A DNA stretch of 64,000 nucleotides from Aliiroseovarius salicola (GCF_027891095.1 NZ_JAQIIO010000002.1:434001-498000), one strand, 5' to 3'. Positions 1 through 8,654 are shown, counted from the stretch's first letter. The notes: generated by a model from the letters alone, not told the origin. Numbers and translations: made by a program.

Positions 1-213
1 ACCCCGCCACCGCCACCCGCATCGGACCATCAGGGCGAACGGCACTCTGACTCGCGATCGGAACGGCATCACGAGCCACGCTCAGAAAAGAAATGGCGTG
101 AGGATCGCGACGACACACGCCGCTATGACGATAAATACGACAAACGCGAAAAATATTATCGCAAGAAAAAGCGCAAATCGATCCTGAAGGAAATCTTTGA
201 TGTGTTCGACTGA
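1..213 (+). CDS. 3' end of a gene with a charged C-terminal tail, possibly a TFIIB-type zinc-ribbon protein
   Basis: The reading frame is open from base 1 and stops at TGA 211-213, giving 70 residues of a gene that begins outside the window. The visible part starts with a proline stretch, is very rich in Arg, Lys, Asp, Glu and His, and ends in a basic run followed by KSILKEIFDVFD. This kind of tail, a disordered charged linker plus a short amphipathic end, is seen at the C-terminus of small TFIIB-type zinc-ribbon proteins of Rhodobacteraceae. The zinc ribbon itself would lie upstream, so the family is a guess. No enzymatic function can be read from this fragment. Confidence 0.55.
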   Translation, partial: TPPPPPASDHQGERHSDSRSERHHEPRSEKKWREDRDDTRRYDDKYDKREKYYRKKKRKSILKEIFDVFD

Positions 214-312
214 TCCCGTCTGATCAGGCCAGTGTTTTGTTCCATGTGGCGAATAAACTGTTCATATCTTTGAAGACCCGCGCTAGGCTTTCCTTATAAC
301 AAGGAGGAAGCC

Positions 313-633
313 ATGCCGAAGATCAGCAAAGCCCCCGACTATCAAACCGTCATCACCACGTTTGAAATGACCCCCGGCACCTGTCAGGACCTATTGGATG
401 CCCTGACCGATGCCTATGAGAATTTCATCTCGAAACAACCCGGTTTCATGGGCGCGGGCCTGCATGTGAATGACGCTCAGACCCGGATCGCTAATTATTC
501 GCAATGGCAAAAGCGTGAAGATTTTCAAGCCATGCTACGCACCCCAGAAATGCGGGAGCGCAATCGCAAGATTGCGGAGCTTTGCAAGAATTTCGAACCG
601 GTGATGTACGACGTAATTGAAACCTACAACTGA
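313..633 (+). CDS. antibiotic biosynthesis monooxygenase (ABM) domain protein
   Basis: This 106-residue protein has the size and pattern of the ABM-like ferredoxin fold: a YQTVITTFEM first strand, a helix, the QPGFMGAGLHVN strand-turn, then NYSQWQ and a closing helix. Family members include small monooxygenases and heme-degrading enzymes, but many are uncharacterised stress proteins. A strong ribosome binding site, AAGGAGG at 300-306, fixes the start. The gene stands alone 33 bp before a secreted rhodanese gene in the same direction. The substrate cannot be predicted. Confidence 0.8.
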   Translation: MPKISKAPDYQTVITTFEMTPGTCQDLLDALTDAYENFISKQPGFMGAGLHVNDAQTRIANYSQWQKREDFQAMLRTPEMRERNRKIAELCKNFEPVMYDVIETYN

Positions 634-665
634 CGTGATTTGCTCGAAAACATCAGGACAGCTTT

Positions 666-1250
666 ATGAATAAGATTTTTCTTGCAACAGCCTTGGTTTT
701 GGCAACGGCCCCGGCCACTGCAGGTGAGGTAAATATTCAACGTGATCTGCCTTCGGTTACGGTACCCGCCGGCGAAGGCAATGTGGTGATTGAGCGTATT
801 CAGGACACGGGCAATCAGATTGTCGGAGAATGGGCGCGGACCTCACGCAATTGTCCAAATTTCTGTGTGCAGCCGATGATCCCGGCGCCGGGTGTGACAC
901 CAATTGGTGAGCTTGAAATGCTGGGCTTTCTTCAGGATCCCGACGTGGTCGTCGTCGATAGCCGAGTGCCAGATCACCATGCAAGCGGCACCATACCCGG
1001 AGCCATTTCGATCCCTTACAATGAAGCGGCTGACCGGTTGGATGAGCTGGGATGCGAGCTTGATTTTGATGGGTTCGACTGTAACGAGGCCACAACCGTT
1101 GCGCTGTTTTGCAACGGCAATTGGTGTGGCCAGTCTCCGACCGCCATTCGTCGTATGATCAAGGCCGGATATCCAGCGGATCGGATCCACTATTATCGTG
1201 GAGGAATGCAAGCCTGGAGATTGCTGGGCCTGACCGTGACCGGAGGCTGA
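666..1250 (+). CDS. exported rhodanese-like domain protein
   Basis: The 194-residue product begins with a Sec signal peptide (residues 1-20, cleavage after ATAG likely). A single rhodanese domain follows from about residue 75, with the DSR strand near residue 98, GTIPGAISIPYNE at 108-120, and the active-site loop CNGNWCGQS, in which Cys149 is the candidate catalytic cysteine and Cys154 a nearby second cysteine. Rhodanese domains carry sulfane sulfur as a persulfide; this one should act in the periplasm. The 80 residues before the domain, with Cys63 and Cys67, are not recognised. AGGAC before the ATG is the probable ribosome binding site. Confidence 0.8.
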   Translation: MNKIFLATALVLATAPATAGEVNIQRDLPSVTVPAGEGNVVIERIQDTGNQIVGEWARTSRNCPNFCVQPMIPAPGVTPIGELEMLGFLQDPDVVVVDSRVPDHHASGTIPGAISIPYNEAADRLDELGCELDFDGFDCNEATTVALFCNGNWCGQSPTAIRRMIKAGYPADRIHYYRGGMQAWRLLGLTVTGG

Positions 1251-1363
1251 GAAGCGGTTATCCTGACGCAGGTTAAATTGCTCCACTTACAGAGCTTGAA
1301 TGACGCGGCTGGTGATTGACGCAGACGGTCGGGCGCTTCAAGGTAACGGGAAAAGGAAACAGT

Positions 1364-1765
1364 ATGCGCATCTTTAAATCCATATGCTTTGTCTCTCTGT
1401 TCGCCGCGGTTTTATTCGGGGGAACGCAGCAGGCTCACGCTGACGATTTGATTGGCGCATATGTTGCCTATATCGGACCACAGGATTTGACCAACTCCAA
1501 GGGTGCGCGGCTGAGAGAGCCCTGGCAGATTTTACGGCAGGACCGGGCCAATTATCACCGTTATGGAATTAGCCAATCCGGCGACGAATGGGACCCGTTT
1601 TTCGGGTCGATCGACAATCGGGCCGTAATGGAAAAGATGGTTATGAATGGCAAGATCGATCCGCGTGCCGCACGCAATCTGGTCGAAGGTGGGGCAACGG
1701 TCTTTGTGCGTATCTACGGGCGTGGTAGCCTTGGTACATCTGTGCACGTAACGGTGGCGAAATAG
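1364..1765 (+). CDS. secreted hypothetical protein
   Basis: The start at 1364 follows a good AAAAGGA site; an open frame extends upstream to 1316 but lacks such a site. The 133-residue product has a clear signal peptide (hydrophobic core about residues 5-20, cleavage near AHA-DD). The mature part of about 106 residues contains an N-terminal AYVAYIGPQDL segment and a C-terminal beta-rich end. I do not recognise the family. It follows the exported rhodanese gene by 113 bp in the same direction, so the two may both serve the periplasm, but nothing in the sequence ties their functions. Confidence 0.7.
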   Translation: MRIFKSICFVSLFAAVLFGGTQQAHADDLIGAYVAYIGPQDLTNSKGARLREPWQILRQDRANYHRYGISQSGDEWDPFFGSIDNRAVMEKMVMNGKIDPRAARNLVEGGATVFVRIYGRGSLGTSVHVTVAK

Positions 1766-1795
1766 TCTCAAGATTGAATTCTCTCAGGCCTGCTT

Positions 1796-2299
1796 TCAGA
1801 ACTTCCCAACAGCCAGTCGGAACAGGAAAACAAGAAGGGCAAAGGCCTCCCGAGTATACCCTTTGAAGCGTACCCATACAGGGGTTCGGGGCGTGCGCGG
1901 ACAGTCAAACTCAACGTCCATTCTCAATCTTTGTGCCATCAGACCTGCCCTGAAAGCATGATACCGATCCGTCACCAGAACCACCATGGCCCCATCCGGT
2001 AGCAATTCACGAGACAGGGAGAGGTTCTCCCACGTATTCCGGGCTAATTTTTCGCAGATGATATTGCTCTCGGGCACCCCCTCAGCGATCAAAACCTCTT
2101 GCATGGCCTCTGCTTCGCTGCGCCCCGATTGCTCCATCCCCCCACTTGCGATGATCTGCTCTGCTTTGCCTTGATGCCATAGCTCCGCCGCGTGACGTGC
2201 GCGCCGCATTAGGGCAGGGGAGGGGAGCCCGTCAGGGCGCAATGCCGCACCGAGCACAAGGGCCACCCGAGGTGTGGATCGGCTCGGTGCTGAATTCAT
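1796..2299 (-). CDS. YdcF/SanA-like (DUF218) family protein
   Basis: This 167-residue protein carries the DUF218 pattern: VALVLGAALRPDGLPS at the N-terminus, ASGGMEQSGRSEAEAM in the middle, an ENLSLS segment, and VLVTDRYHAFRA toward the end. DUF218 proteins are usually envelope-linked with unproven roles; some affect vancomycin sensitivity or carry lipids. The C-terminus is hydrophobic (FALLVFLFRLAV) and may be a membrane anchor. The ATG overlaps the stop codon of the upstream lipoprotein gene by 4 bp (ATGA), which indicates translational coupling. Confidence 0.8.
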   Translation of the reverse strand: MNSAPSRSTPRVALVLGAALRPDGLPSPALMRRARHAAELWHQGKAEQIIASGGMEQSGRSEAEAMQEVLIAEGVPESNIICEKLARNTWENLSLSRELLPDGAMVVLVTDRYHAFRAGLMAQRLRMDVEFDCPRTPRTPVWVRFKGYTREAFALLVFLFRLAVGKF

Positions 2300-2673
2300 T
2301 CTGGGTATTGGGCGATGCAGGTTTCAGTGGCCAATGCCACCTTCGGCACCTCTTCTGCGATCATTATTTTCAAGGCTGCCAGCTTGCGCCGTTCCTCTTC
2401 AGCGTCGATCGCCACCGGGGTCTCAATGATGCGATGTTTGTGTTCGAAGCAGCGATAGGCTGCCCCGTCTCGCGTTTTGCATAAATCGACGGTGGGAACC
2501 AGAATGGTCTGACGATGCACCGCATAGCCGCGCTCAAGATTGCCTTCAATTTCCTTGGCCTTGCGTTCGGCTTTGCGAAGGGGCAGCGATGCCTTGGCTA
2601 TGCATTGTTTTTGAGGAGTCGCGCAGGCAGCCAGAACCAGAAGAGACAGGAGAACGGATATAGGACGATACAT
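2296..2673 (-). CDS. putative lipoprotein, hypothetical
   Basis: The product has 125 residues and a lipoprotein signal peptide with lipobox LAAC, making Cys16 the likely lipidated residue. The mature part is rich in charged residues (KAERKAKEIEGN), with three further cysteines at about 24, 64 and 75 and one near the C-terminus, so disulfides are possible in the periplasm. I do not recognise a family. It is the first gene of a two-gene unit with the DUF218 gene at 1796-2299, overlapping it by 4 bp. Confidence 0.7.
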   Translation of the reverse strand: MYRPISVLLSLLVLAACATPQKQCIAKASLPLRKAERKAKEIEGNLERGYAVHRQTILVPTVDLCKTRDGAAYRCFEHKHRIIETPVAIDAEEERRKLAALKIMIAEEVPKVALATETCIAQYPE

Positions 2674-2751
2674 GTGGGGCCCCCGATAGACATCTGCACC
2701 ATAACAGCTAGTAAGGAGGGCAGAAATCCTGATTATCGAAGGCCCAGCCAG

Positions 2752-2785
2752 ACAGGCGGTGGCCTGCCAATGCAGGACCGCCTGT
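2752..2785. terminator. strong intergenic hairpin after choV
   Basis: A two-part stem is visible: ACAGGCGGT (2752-2760) pairs with ACCGCCTGT (2777-2785), and inside it CCTGC (2763-2767) pairs with GCAGG (2772-2776) around a CAAT loop, with only two unpaired bases on one side. It sits 11 bp beyond the choV stop. No U-tract follows in either direction, so it may stabilise the 3' end or act with Rho rather than being a classical terminator. Confidence 0.6.
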
Positions 2786-2796
2786 GGCTACTAGTT

Positions 2797-3828
2797 TCAC
2801 GCGCCGACGCCGCGCGGGTCCAGAATGCCGGTGATTGCCTGGGCGCGGCTGACCTCTCCAATCAATTCACCTTGGTGTAGGACCGAGACCCGGTTTTCCG
2901 TGTCGGTCATTATTTCGAGGATCTCTCGCACCGGGGTGAATTTGCCGACCTGAAGGGGTAGGGTTTCAGTGGCGGGTTCCATCACGTCACGGGCCGTCAG
3001 CACACCAAGGGGGTTCATATGGGCAACGAAATCGGCCACATATTCATTTACCGGACCGGTGAAAATATCACGCGGAGTGCCGCACTGCACAATGCGTCCG
3101 CCTTCCATGATGGCAATCCGATCCCCCAGCTTGAACGCTTCATCAAGGTCGTGGGACACGAAGATGATGGTGCGTTTCAGCTTTTCCTGAAGCTCGATAA
3201 GCTCGTCTTGAAGACGGGCCCGAATGAGCGGATCAAGCGCCGAGAAGGGTTCGTCCATCAAAAGGATCGGCGCTTGTGTAGCAAAGGCACGGGCAAGACC
3301 CACACGCTGCTGCATCCCGCCAGAAAGTTCCCCAACTTTGCGGTCGGCCCAGTCGCTGAGATGCACCAGTTCGAGCTGTTCATCCACACGGGCTTTGTGT
3401 TCGGCCTTGTCCAAGCGGGCCAGTTCCAGCCCCAGCCCGACATTTTCGCGCACAGTGCGCCAAGGCAGAAGTCCGAACTGCTGAAACACCATGGCGACGT
3501 GGTTCTGGCGGATGCGGCGTAGGGTATTTGCACCGGCATTTGTGACATCCACCAGCCCGTTGCCATCATTGACGCGCACGCAACCGCGCACAACGGGGTT
3601 CAGAGCATTCACCCCGCGCAATAGGGTGGATTTGCCGGATCCCGACAGGCCCATAAGCACCAGGATTTCGCCTTCATCCACCGAGAGCGAGCAATTGTGG
3701 ACGCCCAGAACCTGACCGGTTTCGGCCTTCACCTCATTGCGTTCTTTACCTTCATCCATGGCTGGCAAGGCCGAGTGTGGTTTGTCACCAAAGACGATCG
3801 AAACGTTATCGAATTCTACAGCAGTCAT
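2797..3828 (-). CDS. choV: choline/glycine betaine ABC transporter ATP-binding protein
   Basis: The 343-residue ATPase energises osmolyte uptake at the cytoplasmic face. It shows Walker A GLSGSGKST near residue 60, the Q-loop in VFQQFGLLPWRT, signature LSGGMQQR, Walker B ILLMDEPF and the H-loop VSHDLDEA. The last 60-70 residues resemble the partial CBS region found in ProV/ChoV-type ATPases. The stretch HSALPAMDEGKERNE near the N-terminus is typical of ChoV-like proteins. The gene is 2 bp downstream of choW and is the last gene of the choX-lysE-choW-choV unit. Assignment to choline rather than betaine rests on the adjacent bet genes and on the ChoX-like binding protein. Confidence 0.9.
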   Translation of the reverse strand: MTAVEFDNVSIVFGDKPHSALPAMDEGKERNEVKAETGQVLGVHNCSLSVDEGEILVLMGLSGSGKSTLLRGVNALNPVVRGCVRVNDGNGLVDVTNAGANTLRRIRQNHVAMVFQQFGLLPWRTVRENVGLGLELARLDKAEHKARVDEQLELVHLSDWADRKVGELSGGMQQRVGLARAFATQAPILLMDEPFSALDPLIRARLQDELIELQEKLKRTIIFVSHDLDEAFKLGDRIAIMEGGRIVQCGTPRDIFTGPVNEYVADFVAHMNPLGVLTARDVMEPATETLPLQVGKFTPVREILEIMTDTENRVSVLHQGELIGEVSRAQAITGILDPRGVGA

Positions 3829-3830
3829 GA

Positions 3831-4661
3831 TCAGCTCTCCACACGCAGCATACGGTCAAGGGCGATGGCGACCGCCACAATGACAAGCCCACTTTCAAAT
3901 CCCAATGAGGCGTTCACGGTATTAAGAGCCCGGACCACCGGCACACCAAGACCATCCGCACCCACAAGGGCGGCAATTACCACCATCGAGAGCGATAGCA
4001 TGATGGTCTGGTTCAGGCCGGTCATGATTTGTGGAAAGGCTGATGGAAGTTCGATTTTCAGCAAAGTCTGCATCTTTGTCGCGCCAAAGGCTTCACCCGC
4101 TTCGGTCAGGGCAGTTGGCACCTGGCTGACACCCAATTGGGTCAAACGGATAGGGGCGGGGAGCACGAAGATGAAAGTCGCCACAAGGCCCGGCACCATG
4201 CCGATACCAAAAAGCACGATCATCGGGATCAGGTAAACGAACGTGGGGATGGTTTGCATCATGTCCAGAACCGGCAGGATTGCTTTGAAGAACCGGGGCC
4301 GGTGGGCGGCGTAGATACCAATCGGCACCCCAACCCCCATACAGAAGATCACCGCAAATACGATTAGGGTCAGGCTTTCAGTGGTTTCTTCCCAATATCC
4401 TTGATTGAGCACATAGGCGAAACAGATTACCACCACGGCCACCCGGCCCCAGCTGCGTTGAAGATACCAGGTGAGGGCCGCAAAAAGTGCCACAATCAGG
4501 ATCGCGGGTGGGGCTTGTAACAGCCAGAGAAACCCGTCAATGCCATTTCCCAGCACATCGTCCACAGTGTCGAAGAACGGGCCGAACGCGTCGGTCAGCC
4601 AGTCGAAGGCGTTGGCAATGCTCTTGCCAACGGGGATTTTAGCGTCGGTCAACCATTCCAA
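3831..4661 (-). CDS. choW: choline/glycine betaine ABC transporter permease
   Basis: This 276-residue inner-membrane permease belongs to the ProW/ChoW family. Hydrophobic segments occur at about residues 55-70, 77-90, 97-115, 130-155, 205-235 and 250-268. The EAA-type coupling loop is visible as TEAGEAFGATKMQTLLKIELPSA (about 186-208). It forms the channel through which choline brought by ChoX crosses the membrane, driven by ChoV, whose gene follows after 2 bp. The upstream neighbour is a LysE-family exporter gene, an unusual insertion between the binding-protein and permease genes. Confidence 0.9.
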   Translation of the reverse strand: MEWLTDAKIPVGKSIANAFDWLTDAFGPFFDTVDDVLGNGIDGFLWLLQAPPAILIVALFAALTWYLQRSWGRVAVVVICFAYVLNQGYWEETTESLTLIVFAVIFCMGVGVPIGIYAAHRPRFFKAILPVLDMMQTIPTFVYLIPMIVLFGIGMVPGLVATFIFVLPAPIRLTQLGVSQVPTALTEAGEAFGATKMQTLLKIELPSAFPQIMTGLNQTIMLSLSMVVIAALVGADGLGVPVVRALNTVNASLGFESGLVIVAVAIALDRMLRVES

Positions 4662-4664
4662 GGG

Positions 4665-5279
4665 TCAGGGCCTTTCGCTGAGGGCCATTGTCAGGCCGGA
4701 GAAGATGAGAAACCCACCGACACCTCGGTTCAGACGATAGAGGCGGATGGGAGTGAGAAAGCCCTTCATGCCCGCGCCAAGGCCAGCGTAAAGCGCCACG
4801 GCCAGAACCTCCAACCCCAGAAACAAAGCGCCCAACGTCACATATTGTGGCGCAAGTGGCTGGCTGAGGTCGGTGAATTGCGGGAAGAAAGCGGTGAAGA
4901 TCGCAATCGCTTTTGGATTGCCGATCGCAATCAGGAAATCACGACGTATCAACGTGCTAACGGAACTGCCCGCCGCAGTGATGTCGGTCTCGGGTTTTGG
5001 CGCGCGCCACATGCGCCAACCCACATAGGCCAGATACGCGGCCCCTAGATATTTAACTGCGGTAAATGCAGCCGTAGATGCGGCAAGGATTGCCCCCAGC
5101 CCAAGCCCCACAAGCGCAATCATCAGTGCAAACGGAAGCATCCGTCCCATCCCCCCCGCAAAAGCTGTCCAGAAATCCAGACGCGACGCGTTGGCGAAAG
5201 CCAGCACATTGTTCGGCCCGGGGGCCACATTCAGCGCAAAACAGGCTGGAAGAAACAAGGCGAGCATCGTGAGGGTCAT
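4665..5279 (-). CDS. LysE family amino-acid exporter
   Basis: The 204-residue product has the LysE/RhtB layout: an N-terminal segment with NVAPGPNN, five to six hydrophobic helices, the GAAYLAYVGWRMWR segment, and a central IGNPKAIAIFTAFFPQF motif diagnostic for the family. Such proteins export amino acids or related small solutes. It lies 3 bp upstream of choW and 84 bp downstream of choX on the same strand, inside the choline importer unit. No good ribosome binding site precedes the ATG at 5279; an in-frame GTG at 5321 would add 14 residues overlapping a hairpin, which I consider less likely. Confidence 0.85.
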   Translation of the reverse strand: MTLTMLALFLPACFALNVAPGPNNVLAFANASRLDFWTAFAGGMGRMLPFALMIALVGLGLGAILAASTAAFTAVKYLGAAYLAYVGWRMWRAPKPETDITAAGSSVSTLIRRDFLIAIGNPKAIAIFTAFFPQFTDLSQPLAPQYVTLGALFLGLEVLAVALYAGLGAGMKGFLTPIRLYRLNRGVGGFLIFSGLTMALSERP

Positions 5280-5310
5280 TGGGGCGCTAACTTTGGAAGA
5301 GCAAAGAATA

Positions 5311-5347
5311 CCCCCTTCCACCAGTCAGGATGAAAGGTGGAAGGGGG
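5311..5347 (-). other. 12-bp intergenic stem-loop between choX and the lysE-family gene
   Basis: CCCCCTTCCACC (5311-5322) is perfectly complementary to 5336-5347, leaving a 13-base loop. On the coding (minus) strand it lies directly after choX and is not followed by a proper U-tract. Stem-loops between the gene for an abundant binding protein and its membrane genes commonly protect the upstream mRNA and reduce downstream expression. That role is inferred here. Confidence 0.7.
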
Positions 5348-5363
5348 CAGGTTTCAAGCTGGA

Positions 5364-6290
5364 TCAGAGGCCCAGTGCGCCTTTTACAGCAGCCACGGCA
5401 TCGCCACCGTCTTTGGTGGTCACACCATCAAGCCAGCCCATGAAGGCATCCGGGTTGGCTGCGAGCCAAGCTTTGGCAGCCTCAGTCGGATCCTGACCAT
5501 CATTCAGGATCGCTCCCATGATCTCATTTTCCATAGCAAGCGAGAATGCCAGATTTTGCAGCAGTTTACCGGTGTTTGCACATTCGGTCGCGTAGCCTGC
5601 ACGGGTGTTGGTATCGACCACGGCACCACCCAGGTTGGGGCCAAAGTAATCGTCACCACCGGTCAGGTAGGACATTTCAAAGTTGGCGTTCATCGGGTGT
5701 GGTTCCCAGCCAAGGAAGACAATCGGTTCTTCTTTCTTGTCTGCACGCGCCACTTGGGCCAGCATCCCCTGTTCCGAGCTCTCAGCCACTTCAAATCCGT
5801 TCAGACCAAACGCGTCGCCATCGATCATCGACTGGATCAGGCGGTTGCCGTCATTGCCCGGCTCGATGCCGTAGATCTTGCCGTCCAGAGCGTCGGCTTG
5901 TGCTGCGATATCCGCAAAATCCTTGATGCCAAGATCCGCTGCAACCTTGTTCACCGCCAGCGTATATTTCGCGCCTTCAAGATTGGTGCGCACGGTGTCG
6001 ACGGTGCCAGCTTCACGATATGGGGCGATGTCGGCTTCCATGGTCGGCATCCAGTTGCCAAGGAAAACATCGATGTCACCTTTGGCCAGCGACGTGTAGG
6101 TCACCGGTACCGACAGAACTTTGATGTCGGTCTCGTATCCCAGTGCATCCAGCACCACGGTGGTCGCGGCGGTGGTGGCGGTAATGTCGGTCCAGCCGAC
6201 ATCAGAGAAAGTCACTGTGCCGCAATCGGCCATGGCGGTGCTCGCGGTGGCCATCAGGGCCAGGGCGGAGAGGGTGGATTTCAATTTCAT
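5364..6290 (-). CDS. choX: choline ABC transporter substrate-binding protein
   Basis: The 308-residue product has a Sec signal peptide (cleavage after TAMA, residue 20). The mature protein is an OpuAC-type betaine/choline-binding protein: GWTDITATTA near the start, VFLGNWMPTMEADIAPY (aromatic cage and acidic residues), GIEPGNDGNRLIQ, and FLGWEPHPMNANFEMSYLTGG. These match ChoX, which binds choline in the periplasm for ChoWV. It is the first gene of the leftward unit and is divergent from betI. The shared 200-bp intergenic region contains a BetI-type palindrome, so choline-responsive control is likely. Confidence 0.9.
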   Translation of the reverse strand: MKLKSTLSALALMATASTAMADCGTVTFSDVGWTDITATTAATTVVLDALGYETDIKVLSVPVTYTSLAKGDIDVFLGNWMPTMEADIAPYREAGTVDTVRTNLEGAKYTLAVNKVAADLGIKDFADIAAQADALDGKIYGIEPGNDGNRLIQSMIDGDAFGLNGFEVAESSEQGMLAQVARADKKEEPIVFLGWEPHPMNANFEMSYLTGGDDYFGPNLGGAVVDTNTRAGYATECANTGKLLQNLAFSLAMENEIMGAILNDGQDPTEAAKAWLAANPDAFMGWLDGVTTKDGGDAVAAVKGALGL

Positions 6291-6433
6291 TTTTCACTCC
6301 CAGTGTTTGTGCGGTTTCGTATGTCGTTCAAGAGAAAGGAGGAAAACGTCTCCTTTGCGCCTGATTGCGACCCTATCCCAGCGTTAGCCGGGGTGAAACC
6401 GCGTTCATTGGCATTGATTTCTGTTTTTTATTG

Positions 6434-6447
6434 ATTGACGAGTCAAT
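6434..6447. promoter_or_regulatory. BetI-type operator between choX and betI
   Basis: The perfect palindrome ATTGAC-GA-GTCAAT lies 47 bp before the betI start and 144 bp before choX. It resembles the inverted repeat bound by BetI repressors in enterobacteria and rhizobia. Its position would let BetI control itself, betCBA and choX. Assignment is by sequence resemblance and gene context. Confidence 0.7.
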
Positions 6448-6493
6448 TAAAAAAACGCAAGCCTGTCAAAAGAAATCTTTCGAGGATCGTGAA

Positions 6494-7090
6494 ATGCCCA
6501 AGGTGGGAATGGAACCAATTCGGCGGGAAGCCCTTGTAAACGCAACGATAAGTGAGATCGGGCGCGTGGGTTCTCTGGACGTGACGGTTAGCCAGATCGC
6601 CAAACGGGCGGGCATGTCTTCGGCTTTGGCGCATCACTACTTTGGTGGGAAAGACCAGATTTTCCTTGCCGCAATGCGCCATATTCTCTCGGTTTACGGG
6701 GCGCAGGTGCGCGCAGCTTTATTGGGAGCCAAAACCCCGCGTGATCGGGTAGAAGCAATCATTCGCGCAAATTTCGAAGCTGGCAACTTTCGCCCCGAAG
6801 TCATTGCAGCGTGGTTGAATTTCTATGTGCTCAGCCAGTCGATGGACGGCGCGCGGCGCCTCCTGACGGTCTATCAACACCGGCTTCATTCAAATCTCGT
6901 GCACGGGCTAAGACCGATTCTCGGCGAAGACGCGCTTCAAGATGCCCATGATCTGGCCGACATGATCGCCGCCCAGATTGACGGTCAGTTCATTCGGCAT
7001 GCTCTGCGTGAAGAAACGCCAAGCGGCAAACGCGCCACTGCACAGGTGCTCGACTTTGTCGACGCGATGCTGAAAGCCCGCGGGAATTGA
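6494..7090 (+). CDS. betI: TetR family choline-responsive repressor BetI
   Basis: The 198-residue protein starts MPKVGMEPIRREAL, the standard BetI beginning, preceded by GAGG at 6482-6485; an open frame running back to 6365 is not used. The N-terminal TetR helix-turn-helix covers about residues 10-56 (VSQIAKRAGMSSALAHHYFGGKD). The C-terminal domain binds choline in characterised BetI proteins, which releases DNA and induces betaine synthesis. It heads the betI-betC-betB-betA operon and is transcribed away from choX. A BetI-like palindrome lies just upstream, implying autoregulation. Confidence 0.92.
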   Translation: MPKVGMEPIRREALVNATISEIGRVGSLDVTVSQIAKRAGMSSALAHHYFGGKDQIFLAAMRHILSVYGAQVRAALLGAKTPRDRVEAIIRANFEAGNFRPEVIAAWLNFYVLSQSMDGARRLLTVYQHRLHSNLVHGLRPILGEDALQDAHDLADMIAAQIDGQFIRHALREETPSGKRATAQVLDFVDAMLKARGN

Positions 7091-7131
7091 TCTGTAATTC
7101 TAAAAACTCAACAAGATAGGGAGGTGCTCCG

Positions 7132-8640
7132 ATGTCCAAACCAAACATACTCATCATCATGGTGGATCAATGTAATGGCACGCTCTTCCCAGACGGGCCT
7201 GCTGATTGGCTGCACGCGCCAAACCTGAAAAAGCTTGCCGAAAAATCGGTGCGGTTCAAGAACAGCTATACCGCCTCGCCGCTCTGCGCGCCGGGCCGGG
7301 CCAGCTTCATGTCAGGCCAACTTCCACAGCGAACGGGCGTTTATGACAACGCCGCTGAGTTCCGCTCGGACATTCCGACCTATGCCCACCATCTGCGCCG
7401 TGCAGGCTACTACACCGCGCTGTCCGGCAAGATGCACTTCGTTGGCCCCGACCAGATGCATGGTTTCGAGGAGCGACTGACGACCGATATCTATCCCGCC
7501 GATTTCGGCTGGACGCCCGACTATCGCAAGCCCGGCGAGCGGATCGACTGGTGGTATCACAATATGGGATCCGTGACGGGTGCTGGGGTCGCCGAGATTT
7601 CCAACCAGATGGAATATGACGACGAGGTTGCCTATAACGCCTGCGCCAAGCTTTATGATTTGTCGCGCGGTAATGACGACCGTCCGTGGTGCCTGACCGC
7701 GAGCTTCACCCACCCGCATGACCCCTATGTGGCACGCCGCAAATACTTGGATCTTTACGAAGATTGCGAACATCTTCTGCCGGAAATTCCCGCATGGGAT
7801 TACGAAGATCACGACCCGCATGCGAAACGCATCTTTGATGCCAATGACTGGCGTAGTTTCGACATCACCGAAGAAGACATTCGCAAGTCTCGCCGCGCCT
7901 ATTTCGCCAATATTTCCTACCTCGACGACAAGGTAGGCGAGATGCTCGACATCCTCGAAGCCACCCGGCAAGAGGCGGTCATCGTCTTTGTCTCGGATCA
8001 CGGTGATATGCTGGGCGAACGAGGCCTGTGGTTCAAGATGAACTTCTACGAAGGCTCGGCGCGTGTGCCGCTGATGGTCTCGGCGCCGGGACTGGAACCG
8101 GGTCTGATCGAAACGCCGGTCTCCACGCTCGATGTCACTCCAACCCTTGCCGATCTGGCAGGCGTGTCGTTGGATGAAGTCATGCCCTGGGTGGATGGTG
8201 AAACCCTGCTGCCGCTCGCCAGAGGCGAAGCGCGCACAAGCCCCGTGGCAATGGAATATGCTGCTGAGGCATCTTATGCGCCGCTGGTCTCGCTGCGCTA
8301 TGGCAAGTGGAAATACAACCGCTGTGCGCTCGACCCGGATCAACTGTTCGATCTCGAAGCCGACCCGCATGAGCTGAACAATCTGGCCGATGAACCGGCC
8401 CATCAAGGCACGCTCACAACTCTGCGGGCGAAATCCGAAGCGCGCTGGGATCTGGCCGCTTACGATAACGAAGTGCGTGAAAGTCAGGCCCGCCGCTGGG
8501 TGGTCTATGAGGCGCTCCGCAATGGCGCCTATTTCCCTTGGGATTACCAGCCGCTGCAACAAGCATCCGAACGCTACATGCGCAACCACATGAATCTCGA
8601 CAATCTGGAAGAAAGCAAACGGTTCCCGCGCGGCGAGTGA
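7132..8640 (+). CDS. betC: choline-sulfatase
   Basis: The 502-residue sulfatase hydrolyses choline-O-sulfate to choline and sulfate. Metal-binding residues occur in MVDQ at 10-13, and the sulfatase signature SPLCAPGR places Cys52 as the residue converted to formylglycine. SDHGDMLGERGLWFKMNFYEGSARVP near residues 285-310 is the second conserved metal/substrate block. The C-terminal region YEALRNGAYFPWDYQP is characteristic of BetC. There is no signal peptide, so it acts in the cytoplasm. It lies between betI and betB, so imported choline-sulfate can feed directly into betaine synthesis. Confidence 0.93.
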   Translation: MSKPNILIIMVDQCNGTLFPDGPADWLHAPNLKKLAEKSVRFKNSYTASPLCAPGRASFMSGQLPQRTGVYDNAAEFRSDIPTYAHHLRRAGYYTALSGKMHFVGPDQMHGFEERLTTDIYPADFGWTPDYRKPGERIDWWYHNMGSVTGAGVAEISNQMEYDDEVAYNACAKLYDLSRGNDDRPWCLTASFTHPHDPYVARRKYLDLYEDCEHLLPEIPAWDYEDHDPHAKRIFDANDWRSFDITEEDIRKSRRAYFANISYLDDKVGEMLDILEATRQEAVIVFVSDHGDMLGERGLWFKMNFYEGSARVPLMVSAPGLEPGLIETPVSTLDVTPTLADLAGVSLDEVMPWVDGETLLPLARGEARTSPVAMEYAAEASYAPLVSLRYGKWKYNRCALDPDQLFDLEADPHELNNLADEPAHQGTLTTLRAKSEARWDLAAYDNEVRESQARRWVVYEALRNGAYFPWDYQPLQQASERYMRNHMNLDNLEESKRFPRGE

Positions 8641-8654
8641 CCCTGAACGTCTTT

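Noticed and set aside
5337-6434. 365-codon frame antisense to choX
   Set aside because: Histidine- and glycine-rich shadow of the choX gene; it would also cover the BetI operator region.
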